Assembly: GCA_027036755.1 (NCBI GenBank)
Contig: JALWDV010000753.1
Location: 1 to 6,893, forward strand
Reading direction: 5' to 3'
DNA: 6,893 nucleotides
Source of the DNA: Anaerolineae bacterium
Lineage (GTDB): Bacteria > Chloroflexota > Anaerolineae > J102
Notes under the pieces: model-generated
What the model was told of the DNA's origin: nothing
Database searches by the model: none
What the model saw: only the letters and a program-made list of their open reading frames with translations
Shown here: positions 1 to 5,494 of the stretch, piece after piece
Position numbering within the stretch: position 1 is the first letter of the stretch
Layout: every line of letters starts with the position of its first letter
Made by a program: the position numbers and the translations under genes

Positions 1-2
1 AT

Positions 3-425
3 CATGATCCCGTGGTGGCCACATTCGATATGCCCGTCTGGCGCTTCGACGGCTACGCCTACCAGGGCATGGCCGGGGATGAAAGCAGGCCTCTTTCGGG
101 CGTAACAATGCGCCTCTATGGCCGCAACGCAGGCGACCCCGCGCCCGGAAGCTGGTACAAGGACGCCGTGACCGACGCCAGCGGCTACTTCAACTTCCAC
201 ATCATCGAGCCCTACAGCTTCGACACGTTCACGCTCACAGCCATGCCGCCCGCAGGCATGGTGGCGACGGACGCGTGGAGCGAGGACGGTGCGGTCATTG
301 CGCCCGACGCCATCGAATGGCAGAATGCAGAGCCGGGCGCACACCGCAACAAGTTCTGGTTCGATATCCCCACTCCGACGCCCACTCCCAGCCGCCTCTG
401 GCTGCCCATCTTCCTCAATCAATAG
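3..425 (+). CDS. C-terminal part of a secreted Cna-B/SdrD-like protein with Pro-Thr linker and LWLPIFL tail (5' end outside window)
   Basis: The reading frame is open to the left edge without a stop, so this is the end of a longer protein; the GTG codons at 12 and 15 have no ribosome binding site and are probably internal. About 141 residues are visible. The segment starting WRFDGYAYQG, through PLSGVTMRLYG and TDASGYFNF to NKFWFDIP, follows the pattern of a Cna-B/carboxypeptidase-regulatory-like beta-sandwich: a glycine-rich strand, a 'PLSGVTVxLYG'-type strand and a 'TDASGxF' turn. It is followed by a PTPTPTP linker and the terminal residues SRLWLPIFLNQ. I know this architecture from Chloroflexota extracellular proteins, where such domains are surface-exposed or adhesive and the short hydrophobic end recurs. 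Secretion is inferred because the signal peptide lies outside the window. The gene ends at TAG and is followed by a terminator 40 bp downstream. The ligand or enzymatic role of the whole protein cannot be told. Confidence 0.8.
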   Translation, partial: HDPVVATFDMPVWRFDGYAYQGMAGDESRPLSGVTMRLYGRNAGDPAPGSWYKDAVTDASGYFNFHIIEPYSFDTFTLTAMPPAGMVATDAWSEDGAVIAPDAIEWQNAEPGAHRNKFWFDIPTPTPTPSRLWLPIFLNQ

Positions 426-465
426 TGCGCCAGCCGGGCGATGACCGGCGCACGCACACGCTTTT

Positions 466-495
466 CAGGCCCGTCCGTTGTGGCGGGCCTGTTTT
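466..495 (+). terminator. Intrinsic terminator after the secreted protein gene
   Basis: An exact 8-bp stem (CAGGCCCG at 466-473 with CGGGCCTG at 484-491) encloses a 10-nt loop and is followed directly by TTTT. It lies 40 bp past the stop codon. A weaker hairpin (TGCGCC at 426-431 with GGCGCA at 447-452) sits between stop codon and terminator. Confidence 0.75.
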
Positions 496-512
496 GCAAA
501 TAAGCGCTCCCA

Positions 513-583
513 CGTCATTTCGAGGGAGCGCAGCGACCGAGAAATCCCCTTGCAGCCGAGGAGATTCGGCTCGACAGGATTTC
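513..583. repeat. Dispersed 'GTCATTTCGAG...GAGAAATC' intergenic repeat
   Basis: The segment opens with CGTCATTTCGAGGGAGCGCA and continues through GACCGAGAAATC, an imperfect dyad in which ATTTCG and CGAGAAAT can pair. It is followed by a hairpin with 6-bp arms, AGCCGA (554-559) and TCGGCT (566-571). I recognise the 'CGTCATTTCGAGCGAAGCGAGAAATC' type as a widely dispersed bacterial intergenic repeat. It is non-coding. Its mobility mechanism and function are unknown to me. Confidence 0.6.
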
Positions 584-587
584 AGGG

Positions 588-809
588 GGCAATTGGCTTT
601 ATCCGACCCGCCGGATTGCGAATCCGGCTGGATGCAGAGAGCTCTCAGGCGGATTCGCAATCCGCCGTCATTTCCAGGGATAGTTGGCTGCTTGCGCTTG
701 CGTCCAGCCGGATATGCGTTCCGGTGGGTTGAGCGGGAAGAGTGCGCCGGATCACGCATCCGGCGCGGCGCATCATCATCGCAAACCATCCGGCGGGTTT
801 GGAATTGCC
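588..809. repeat. About 220-bp fold-back element built of nested palindromes
   Basis: The outer ends are inverted: GGCAATT (588-594) and ACCCGCCGGAT (606-616) on the left match ATCCGGCGGGT (788-798) and AATTGCC (803-809) on the right. Three short palindromes lie inside: CCGGATT/AATCCGG at 611-627 with loop GCG, GGCGGATT/AATCCGCC at 648-666 with loop CGC, and GCGCCGGAT/ATCCGGCGC at 744-766 with loop CACGC. A further inverted pair is the GGCTGGAT region near 626-633 against GTCCAGCC near 704-711. No plausible protein is encoded. The element fills the gap between two convergent genes and stops 8 bp short of the SDR stop codon, so it could also end transcription of the SDR gene. Confidence 0.55.
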
Positions 810-817
810 GCCTACGG

Positions 818-1606
818 TCAGTCGCCGTCGGCAAAACTCTGTGCGACCAACGCCTGCACCTCGGGCGCATTCCACTGGATGAAACGCCCGCTCCACGCCC
901 GGGGGGCGCGTAGCGCCAGAAGCGCCAACGCCCGCCCCGGCAGTTCGGGCGGCAGCAAGGCTCCGTTCCGGTGAGATTCGACGAAACGCTGATATTCCTC
1001 CGGCGTCATGGCTCCCCGCCCGCATTCGCGTAACTCGGCTTGCATCGCGGTGTCCACCATGCCCGGACGCACAGCCAGCGCGGTGATATCCGGCTCTTCC
1101 AGGGCCAGCACTGCGGTGAACATGTTGATAGCGGCCTTGCTCACGCAGTAGGCCGACCAGCCGTGCGTGGCGCGCACGGCCGCGCCGCTGGAAACGTTGA
1201 TCACCCGGCCATGAGGTGCGCGGCGCAGATGGGGCAATGCGGCCTGCACCAGCAAAAAAGGCCCCATGACATTGACGTCGAGATTGCGCCGCCAGGTTTC
1301 GGGATCGCTATCCGCGATGCGGGACAGCGGCTGAATCATGGCCGCATTGTTGATGACCGCGTCCACGCCGCCGAAATTCAGCGTCGCGGCCGCAACCAGA
1401 CGCTCGCTCACATCGGGCTCGCGGATATCGCCCGCGATGGCCTGGGCCCGACCGCCCGCGGCCTCGATCTCGCGCCGCACCTGGTTCAGGGCGGATTCAG
1501 TGCGGGCGTTGAGGGTGACGCGGGCGCCCAGGCGGGCCAGCAACAGCGCGGCGGCTCGCCCCAGGCCGCGCGACGCGCCGGTGATGATAACGGAAGGTGC
1601 AGTCAT
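818..1606 (-). CDS. Classical short-chain dehydrogenase/reductase (SDR)
   Basis: This is a 262-residue NAD(P)-dependent oxidoreductase of the classical SDR family, normally cytosolic. The family signatures are all present: the cofactor-binding TGASRGLG (residues 9-16), NNAA (86-89) after the fourth strand, catalytic Asn112 (DVNVMG), Ser139/Ser140 (INVSSG), Tyr153 and Lys157 (YCVSK), and the VRPGMVDT segment (179-186). Arg35 just after the second strand (LNAR) suggests a preference for NADP(H). The C-terminal SGRFIQWNAPEV resembles SDRs related to fungal benzil/diketone reductases and sepiapterin-reductase-like enzymes, but the substrate cannot be read from sequence. I chose the ATG at 1606 because GGAGG (1611-1615) lies 4 nt upstream. 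An in-frame ATG at 1627 would bury that site inside the coding region. The gene appears monocistronic, with a candidate promoter just upstream. Confidence 0.95.
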   Translation of the reverse strand: MTAPSVIITGASRGLGRAAALLLARLGARVTLNARTESALNQVRREIEAAGGRAQAIAGDIREPDVSERLVAAATLNFGGVDAVINNAAMIQPLSRIADSDPETWRRNLDVNVMGPFLLVQAALPHLRRAPHGRVINVSSGAAVRATHGWSAYCVSKAAINMFTAVLALEEPDITALAVRPGMVDTAMQAELRECGRGAMTPEEYQRFVESHRNGALLPPELPGRALALLALRAPRAWSGRFIQWNAPEVQALVAQSFADGD

Positions 1607-1633
1607 AAAGCCTCCAGTAACGCTCAATGATTA

Positions 1634-1663
1634 ATGATGGCGACTATACAGCTCACGTGTCAA
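1634..1663 (-). promoter_or_regulatory. Candidate sigma70-type promoter of the SDR gene
   Basis: Read on the minus strand, a perfect TTGACA (1663-1658) is separated by 18 nt from CATCAT (1639-1634, 4 of 6 consensus bases). Transcription would start near 1627, leaving a leader of about 20 nt. That supports translation from 1606 rather than 1627. This is a sequence match only. Confidence 0.4.
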
Positions 1664-1676
1664 ACCTTGAAGGCTA

Positions 1677-1712
1677 GAGCCGCCAACAGGCGACATGCCA
1701 AGACCGTGAAAC
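1677..1712. repeat. Dispersed repeat copy 1 ('GAGCCGCCAACAGGCGACAT' type)
   Basis: Positions 1677-1700 match 6562-6585 at 21 of 24 bases in the same orientation. Both copies lie upstream of a minus-strand gene, here about 70 bp before the SDR start. Neither is in a coding region. Confidence 0.55.
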
Positions 1713-1774
1713 GTCAAGCGTCAAACGTCAAAACGTGGCGAAAAAGGCTCTTTTTGACGTTTGACGTATGACGT
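1711..1774. repeat. Long hairpin made of CGTCAAACG-type units
   Basis: The arms 1711-1733 and 1752-1774 are complementary. There are 15 exact pairs (1719-1733 with 1752-1766), then one G-T and one mismatch, then six more pairs (ACGTCA with TGACGT). The loop is 18 nt. Each arm is itself made of repeated (A)CGTCAAAC units, and a related run occurs at 6509-6526. I recognise this as a dispersed intergenic repeat type. It lies upstream of the SDR gene, so it is not that gene's terminator. Confidence 0.6.
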
Positions 1775-1819
1775 TTGACGGAGAAATTGTAAAGATGGCT
1801 CCACTGCAAAAAGGTCATT

Positions 1820-1930
1820 TCACCACGGAGACACGGAGGACACGGAGAAAATAGTGGTAGTTCACAGAGAAATTCCTCTTCAAATCTCACCTTTTTCTTC
1901 CTCCGTGCACTCTGTGCCTCCGTGTTGAAG
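1820..1930. repeat. CACGGAG inverted repeat element
   Basis: The left arm (about 1820-1850) carries CCACGGAG, ACACGGAG and ACACGGAG in tandem. The right arm (about 1897-1930) carries the inverted form, CCTCCGTG, CTCTGTG, CCTCCGTG. The arms enclose an AT-rich centre of about 45 bp. This CACGGAG-family repeat is common in intergenic DNA of Chloroflexota, Planctomycetota and others. It explains the open minus-strand frame across 1714-2022. The rest of 1931-2095 shows no gene or clear signal. Confidence 0.65.
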
Positions 1931-2095
1931 GTTTTTTCAGTACAGCCAAAGATGGTTTTGAATGAGAATGAACCATGCCTTCCATAATGTCTATTGTAAG
2001 ACCAAACAGGTCGTTTGTCCATCTAAAAACGCGATGGAAGTGGAGCGCTGGCGCGCGGAAAAAGGCGCACCACCATCCTATGACGCATCGCGTAA

Positions 2096-2124
2096 TTGTA
2101 CAAACTGGCGACTGATGCTATGCT
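2096..2124 (+). promoter_or_regulatory. Weak candidate promoter for the small beta-rich protein gene
   Basis: TTGTAC (2096-2101) and TATGCT (2119-2124) are separated by 17 nt. The match is modest (3 and 4 of 6), but transcription would begin near 2131, exactly where a pair of leader hairpins starts. Confidence 0.3.
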
Positions 2125-2129
2125 TTTAC

Positions 2130-2171
2130 TGGTCTGCAAAGGCGCAGACCACTTCTGAACTCGTCCAGAAG
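2130..2171 (+). promoter_or_regulatory. Two abutting hairpins in the 5' leader
   Basis: The first hairpin is exact: TGGTCTGC (2130-2137) pairs with GCAGACCA (2144-2151) around loop AAAGGC. The second starts at the next base: CTTCTG (2152-2157) pairs with CAGAAG (2166-2171) around an 8-nt loop. Neither is followed by a T-run. They sit 15 nt before the Shine-Dalgarno at 2187. They could stabilise the transcript or serve as a control site. No known riboswitch class is recognisable. Confidence 0.45.
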
Positions 2172-2200
2172 TATCACAATCGTATAAAGGAGGTGTCGTT

Positions 2201-2560
2201 TTGGCGATTCCGACAGCATTGTTACGGCGTTTCTATGTTGAAAACAGCCTTCAGAATGGCAGCCACGGTATTCAATTCCGGCTGACAAATAGAATTGCGC
2301 CTACAACTATCGTGTCACTCGGCCCTATCGAAATCGATGGGGAATTGTTCGCCCCTGACCAGATCATGGTGAGCGCCAGCAAGGCCCGTCCCGCCAGCGC
2401 AATCCATGAACGAGCGCCATTTTTCCTGCGCATGGGCAAGAAGATGACCATTTCGATCCCTGGCGAGACCCTCGAACCAGGAAGTCATCAGGTTATCCTC
2501 CACGCCGTCACCAAAGAAGTGGGGCCGGTCTCCATCGAGTTTGAAGAAACGATACAATAA
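2201..2560 (+). CDS. Small beta-rich protein, possibly DUF6379/C-deglycosylation beta-subunit-like
   Basis: This encodes 119 residues starting at TTG. The start is fixed by an excellent ribosome binding site, AAGGAGGTG from 2187, about 6 nt upstream. No signal peptide or membrane segment is visible. The sequence alternates hydrophobic and polar residues as in a beta-sandwich, with landmarks FYVENSL (11-17), GIQFRLTNRIAPTTI (23-37), LGPIEIDGELF (40-50), TISIPGETLEPGSHQVIL (83-100) and a final strand, VSIEFEET. The combination of 'xNxxxGxQFxLxNR', 'IxxDG' and 'LxPGxHxV' recalls DUF6379, a domain found as the beta subunit of C-glycoside deglycosidases. The expected partner, an alpha-subunit isomerase-like gene, is not in the window, so function is unassigned. 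It is a single-gene unit with its own leader and terminator. Confidence 0.8.
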   Translation: MAIPTALLRRFYVENSLQNGSHGIQFRLTNRIAPTTIVSLGPIEIDGELFAPDQIMVSASKARPASAIHERAPFFLRMGKKMTISIPGETLEPGSHQVILHAVTKEVGPVSIEFEETIQ

Positions 2561-2574
2561 AGGTCTTCAAGCGG

Positions 2575-2612
2575 TTGCGCTCTCGGCGATTTTGGCCGAG
2601 GGCGCAATTTTT
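2575..2612 (+). terminator. Strong intrinsic terminator after the small beta-rich gene
   Basis: A 13-bp stem (2575-2587 with 2595-2607, one G-T pair, the rest exact) has a 7-nt loop and is followed by TTTTT at 2608-2612. It begins 14 bp after the stop codon. It separates this gene from alanine dehydrogenase. Confidence 0.9.
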
Positions 2613-2622
2613 ATGTTCTGAT

Positions 2623-2651
2623 TTGCACTAACATTCTCATTTCATTAAACT
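2623..2651 (+). promoter_or_regulatory. Weak candidate promoter for alanine dehydrogenase
   Basis: TTGCAC (2623-2628) and TAAACT (2646-2651) are separated by 17 nt, immediately after the preceding terminator. The match is partial. It implies a leader of about 115 nt, in which I see no convincing regulatory structure. Confidence 0.25.
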
Positions 2652-2773
2652 TGTAACAACGCCTGACGATGACGTTGCATTCGCCAACGCCACGCCAGAA
2701 GCGCCCGCCATACAGCCGCGCCACCGTCGGACGGTTGTCCAAACTCTTTTCACCCGAAATTGGAGGATCAACG

Positions 2774-3886
2774 ATGATCATTGGCGTTCCCAAGGAGATC
2801 AAAGACAATGAATATCGCGTTGCCATGATGCCGGGCGGCGTCAAGCAACTCGTACACGAAGGCCACGAAGTGTGGGTGCAGCACGGAGCCGGGGAAGGCA
2901 GTGGTTTCACCGATGAGGATTTCGAGAGGGCCGGGGCGAAAATCGTGCCCGATGCAGCCGCCGCATGGGGGGCGGAGATGGTGGTCAAAGTCAAGGAGCC
3001 GCAGCCCAGTGAATACGGGTTTCTGCGCCCGGACCTGACTCTTTTCACCTATCTGCATCTGGCGGCCGAGGAGGGCCTGACCCGGGCCATGATGGAAAGC
3101 GGTGTCACCGGCATCGCCTATGAGACCGTGGAGCTGGAAAACGGCCACCTGCCCCTGCTGCAGCCCATGAGCGAGGTGGCTGGACGCATGTCCGTGCAGA
3201 TCGGCGCTTATTATCTGGAACGGATGAACGGCGGTCGCGGCAAGCTGCTGTCGGGCATTCCGGGCGTGCGCCCGGCCGATGTCGTCATCATCGGCGGCGG
3301 CACCGTGGGAACCAACGCCGCCAAGATCGCATTGGGCATGGGCGCCAATGTGGCGATCATCGACATCAACCTGGATCGCCTGCGCTATCTGGATGAGGTG
3401 CTGGGCGGCCGCCTGACGACGATGGCTTCCAACCCGGTGAACATCGCCGAAGCGGTGAAACGGGCGGATCTGCTCATCGGGGCCGTGCTGGTGAAGGGCG
3501 CGCGGGCCCCCAAACTGGTCACCCGGGCGATGATCGGCGCAATGAAACCGGGCAGCGTCGTGGTGGACGTGGCCGTGGATCAGGGTGGCTGCATCGAGAC
3601 GACTCATCCCACCACCCACTCGAATCCGACCTTCCTGGTGGATGGCGTGGTGCATTACTGCGTCTCGAATATGCCGGGAGCAGTGCCTCGCACCAGCACC
3701 TACGGTCTGAACAACGCCACGCTGCCCTACATGGTGAAACTGGCCAATCACGGCGTGGTCAATGCCATCAAGCAAGATGCGGCGCTGGCGAAAGGCGTCA
3801 ACACCTTCAAGGGCTACATCACCTATCCGGCAGTGGCCGAGACCTTTGGCCTGCCCTGGAAGCCCCTGGAAGAGCTGGTGGGATAA
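2774..3886 (+). CDS. ald: Alanine dehydrogenase
   Basis: This is a 370-residue, full-length NAD-dependent L-alanine dehydrogenase. It reversibly deaminates alanine to pyruvate and ammonia in the cytosol. The N-terminal MIIGVPKEIKDNEYRVAMMP is diagnostic of the alanine dehydrogenase/transhydrogenase-alpha family. By alignment with the known Mycobacterium enzyme, Arg15, Lys74 (KVKEP), His95 (TYLHL) and Asp269 (VAVDQGG) are the pyruvate-binding and catalytic residues. The nucleotide site is IIGGGTVGTNAA (172-183), with Asp197 at the end of the next strand, as expected for NAD. The start at 2774 is preceded by GGAGG (2762-2766) with 7-nt spacing. The in-frame ATG at 2669 would add 35 residues of non-family sequence. 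No neighbouring gene suggests an operon. Likely roles are alanine catabolism or redox balancing under fermentation. Confidence 0.97.
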   Translation: MIIGVPKEIKDNEYRVAMMPGGVKQLVHEGHEVWVQHGAGEGSGFTDEDFERAGAKIVPDAAAAWGAEMVVKVKEPQPSEYGFLRPDLTLFTYLHLAAEEGLTRAMMESGVTGIAYETVELENGHLPLLQPMSEVAGRMSVQIGAYYLERMNGGRGKLLSGIPGVRPADVVIIGGGTVGTNAAKIALGMGANVAIIDINLDRLRYLDEVLGGRLTTMASNPVNIAEAVKRADLLIGAVLVKGARAPKLVTRAMIGAMKPGSVVVDVAVDQGGCIETTHPTTHSNPTFLVDGVVHYCVSNMPGAVPRTSTYGLNNATLPYMVKLANHGVVNAIKQDAALAKGVNTFKGYITYPAVAETFGLPWKPLEELVG

Positions 3887-3911
3887 GCGCGGCCAGGCCC
3901 GCTGATCCCGA

Positions 3912-3931
3912 CCGGGGGCCTCACCCCCCGG
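3912..3931. other. GC-rich hairpin between ald and the gene remnant
   Basis: CCGGGGG (3912-3918) pairs with CCCCCGG (3925-3931) around a 6-nt loop, 25 bp after the ald stop. There is no T-run on either side, so it may be a weak or factor-assisted terminator, or an mRNA 3'-end stabiliser. Confidence 0.4.
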
Positions 3932-3941
3932 CGCCGGCTTC

Positions 3942-4153
3942 TTACATGCCGAAACGCCGGGCCTGCTCGCCCGCCAGCAAGGCGCTGGATTCGAAAAAGC
4001 CGTAGGTGCGGCGCAGAGGCCCGTAGCGCCGCCGCACCAATTCGTCCCACCGCCCCGACGCGAATCGCCACAGCATCCGTTCCATCTTCTCGATGGGGCT
4101 CAGCACCTCTCGATCAATTAGAGCTCGGGATAATTCGGCCACTTCTTGACGAA
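3942..4153 (-). pseudogene. C-terminal remnant of an unidentified gene, cut by a MITE-like element
   Basis: About 70 codons with protein-like composition end at TAA (3942-3944). They run from FRQEVAELSRALIDRE through EKMERMLWRFASGRWDEL to a final ARRFGM. The residues look helical and charged; I do not recognise the family. Further upstream the same frame runs into the repeat element at 4154-4315 and has no credible start or ribosome binding site, so this piece is probably not translated on its own. The frame is the same as that of the histidine phosphatase upstream. Only the TAA at 4311-4313, inside the element, separates them, so a former fused or read-through protein is possible. Confidence 0.5.
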
Positions 4154-4315
4154 AGTAACTGCTAACGTAGTCGACTTTAAGCCTCAAAAAGCCACGAAGT
4201 CTCGAAGTTTTTCGAAGACACGAAGGGAGAAATAAAGAAAAACACTTCGCGCCTTTATATTCTCCGCGTCTTCGTGACAAAAAAGGCGATTGAGGCAACC
4301 ACCTTAGCAGTTACC
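4154..4315. mobile_element. 162-bp MITE-like element with CACGAAG core
   Basis: The two ends are imperfect terminal inverted repeats of equal length, about 46 bp (4154-4199 and, inverted, 4315-4270). Both start with (A/G)GTAACTGCTAA, share 11 exact bases in a row, stay similar through the GT(A/G)GT region, and end in CACGAAG. The centre carries further CGAAG/CTTCG units. No transposase is encoded and no target-site duplication is obvious. The left end cuts into an open reading frame, while the right end contributes the last codon and stop of the phosphatase gene. CACGAAG-type repeats are widespread in these genomes. Treating this copy as one insertion unit is my inference. Confidence 0.55.
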
Positions 4316-4871
4316 ATATTCTTCTGATTTGGGTGCGACCGCCGTTGCAAAATTCAATCGCATAAACATCCGGCATGGATAATGACGCCCAGAAGGCGAA
4401 GCCAATCGATGAGTCGAAAGACTGCAAAAGCAACGTCAGCATAACCCCGTGCGTTGAAAGCACAACATGGCTTTGCCCGGGCGTATTCCGCACCCTATTC
4501 AGCACAGCCAGCCCCCGCTTTTGCGCTGCAAGATTCGTTTCTCCGCCCGGGTGCGAAAACATTGGATCATCCCACGTCTTTTTTACTGCGGCCACAAACG
4601 CTTCTGGCTGTATTCGCCCCAACGCCCGCTCTCGCAAGTCGGGCTCTACTTTGATTTCCAAGCCCAACGCGCGCGCCAGCGGCTCCACCGTTTCATACGC
4701 CCGCCGATACGGGCTGGCGTAAATCACATCGATTGGGAACTGCGCTAAAACATGGCCAACCGCTTTGGCGTCCTCGCGCCCTCGCTTTGAGAGCGGGCGG
4801 TTTTCATCGGGCGTCCAATCCGCATGGGCGTGTCGGACAAGATAGAGGATTGTGCAATGGGTTGGGCGCAT
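4311..4871 (-). CDS. Histidine phosphatase superfamily protein (SixA/phosphoglycerate mutase-like)
   Basis: This is a 186-residue member of the branch-1 histidine phosphatases, which form a phosphohistidine intermediate. LVRHAHADW contains Arg13 and the nucleophile His14. SPYRRAYET (53-61) supplies the second pocket Arg57. Glu81 (LRERALG) is the likely proton donor, and STHGVM (139-144) supplies His141. The PLSKRG segment (26-31) is typical of SixA and related small phosphatases. No signal peptide is seen, so it is cytosolic. The substrate is unknown; family members act on phosphoproteins, sugar phosphates or nucleotides. The start at 4871 lies 6 nt after the upstream stop codon with only a weak GAG as ribosome binding site, suggesting translational coupling to the membrane protein gene. 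The final Trp and stop lie within the repeat element, so the native C-terminus may have been altered. Confidence 0.93.
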   Translation of the reverse strand: MRPTHCTILYLVRHAHADWTPDENRPLSKRGREDAKAVGHVLAQFPIDVIYASPYRRAYETVEPLARALGLEIKVEPDLRERALGRIQPEAFVAAVKKTWDDPMFSHPGGETNLAAQKRGLAVLNRVRNTPGQSHVVLSTHGVMLTLLLQSFDSSIGFAFWASLSMPDVYAIEFCNGGRTQIRRIW

Positions 4872-4877
4872 TTATGC

Positions 4878-5345
4878 TCAATGAATTAGCATAGTGAAAA
4901 GCACTGCAGCGACAAAATATGCAACAACAGTCAAAACAGACACAATGCCAGAAACAACATACTTCAAAACGCTGTTCATCTCAGACCTGAAAACTTTAGC
5001 ATTGATAGTAAAACCCACAATTCCTGCAATCGCCCCAAGTGCACCGCCAACAAAAACAAGAGCAATGGGTAAACCACCCCATACCCATTGATACCACTTC
5101 AGGGGTTCTGCAAAATTTATCACCTTGCCATCCACGACAAGTTGAGAAACGTCAAATCCCATGAATCGAGATTTCCACCTGGCGACAACTTGCCTGCCAT
5201 CGTCAGATCGTAATAACACCTCGCCTCGCTTATTTCCCTTGGGGGCGAGTTGACCGTTGACAAAAAGTTTTGGCCCTGACCAAAAACTCGTTTTGACTTC
5301 AATGTCTTGTCCTTCAAAACCATCTATGTTCACCTTGTAGTTCAT
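4878..5345 (-). CDS. Small two-helix membrane protein with N-terminal beta domain, function unknown
   Basis: This is a 155-residue protein of a family I know only as uncharacterised. The N-terminal 80 residues are soluble and beta-rich, with YKVNIDGFEGQDIEVKT, GPKLFVNGQLAPKG (24-37), VVARWKSRFMGFD and QLVVDGKVI. A conserved-looking PLKWYQWVWGG (81-91) leads into two hydrophobic helices at about residues 91-114 and 126-153. No cleavable signal is seen, so the beta domain is probably cytoplasmic or anchored at the inner face. Translation begins at 5345 behind AAGGAGG with 7-nt spacing. It is followed after 6 bp by the histidine phosphatase gene, so the two are likely co-transcribed. Sampled stretches run at about 40% GC against about 70% in ald, suggesting a different origin. 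Confidence 0.8.
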   Translation of the reverse strand: MNYKVNIDGFEGQDIEVKTSFWSGPKLFVNGQLAPKGNKRGEVLLRSDDGRQVVARWKSRFMGFDVSQLVVDGKVINFAEPLKWYQWVWGGLPIALVFVGGALGAIAGIVGFTINAKVFRSEMNSVLKYVVSGIVSVLTVVAYFVAAVLFTMLIH

Positions 5346-5494
5346 CGCCGATCCTCCTTGTTTTCATGCAAAGAAAGTTGTGTTGATATGCGCCCAACGA
5401 ATCAGGGATTGATGCGGCGCGTCGTGGATAAAAAAGATAGGCGTCACGCAGCGAGATGGCCGGGTTCAGGGAGTTGATGTGAGAAAGGACGACA

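Noticed and set aside
275..913. Plus-strand open frame across the end of the secreted protein gene and the fold-back element
   Set aside because: It runs through a terminator, dispersed repeats and the antisense of the SDR gene. The Arg-rich, low-complexity translation is typical of GC-rich shadow frames.
1711..1774. CRISPR-like array of CGTCAAAC units
   Set aside because: The units are about 9 bp and have no spacers of regular length. They form one inverted structure, and no cas gene is present.
1714..2022. Open reading frame on the minus strand containing NTEAQSARR and CPPCLRGE
   Set aside because: It is a translation of the CACGGAG repeat and the CGTCAAACG hairpin. Such peptides recur wherever these repeats occur. 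There is no ribosome binding site.
1962..2285. Plus-strand open frame of 107 codons overlapping the small beta-rich gene
   Set aside because: It lacks a ribosome binding site, has no protein-like pattern, covers the probable promoter and leader hairpins, and overlaps a gene with a far better start signal.
2669..2773. Possible 35-residue N-terminal extension of alanine dehydrogenase
   Set aside because: The family begins at MIIGVPKE, and a good ribosome binding site precedes the ATG at 2774. The extension has no family similarity.
2768..3775. Long minus-strand open frame opposite alanine dehydrogenase
   Set aside because: It is an antisense shadow of a well-supported gene, with a His- and Asp-rich translation and no recognisable family.
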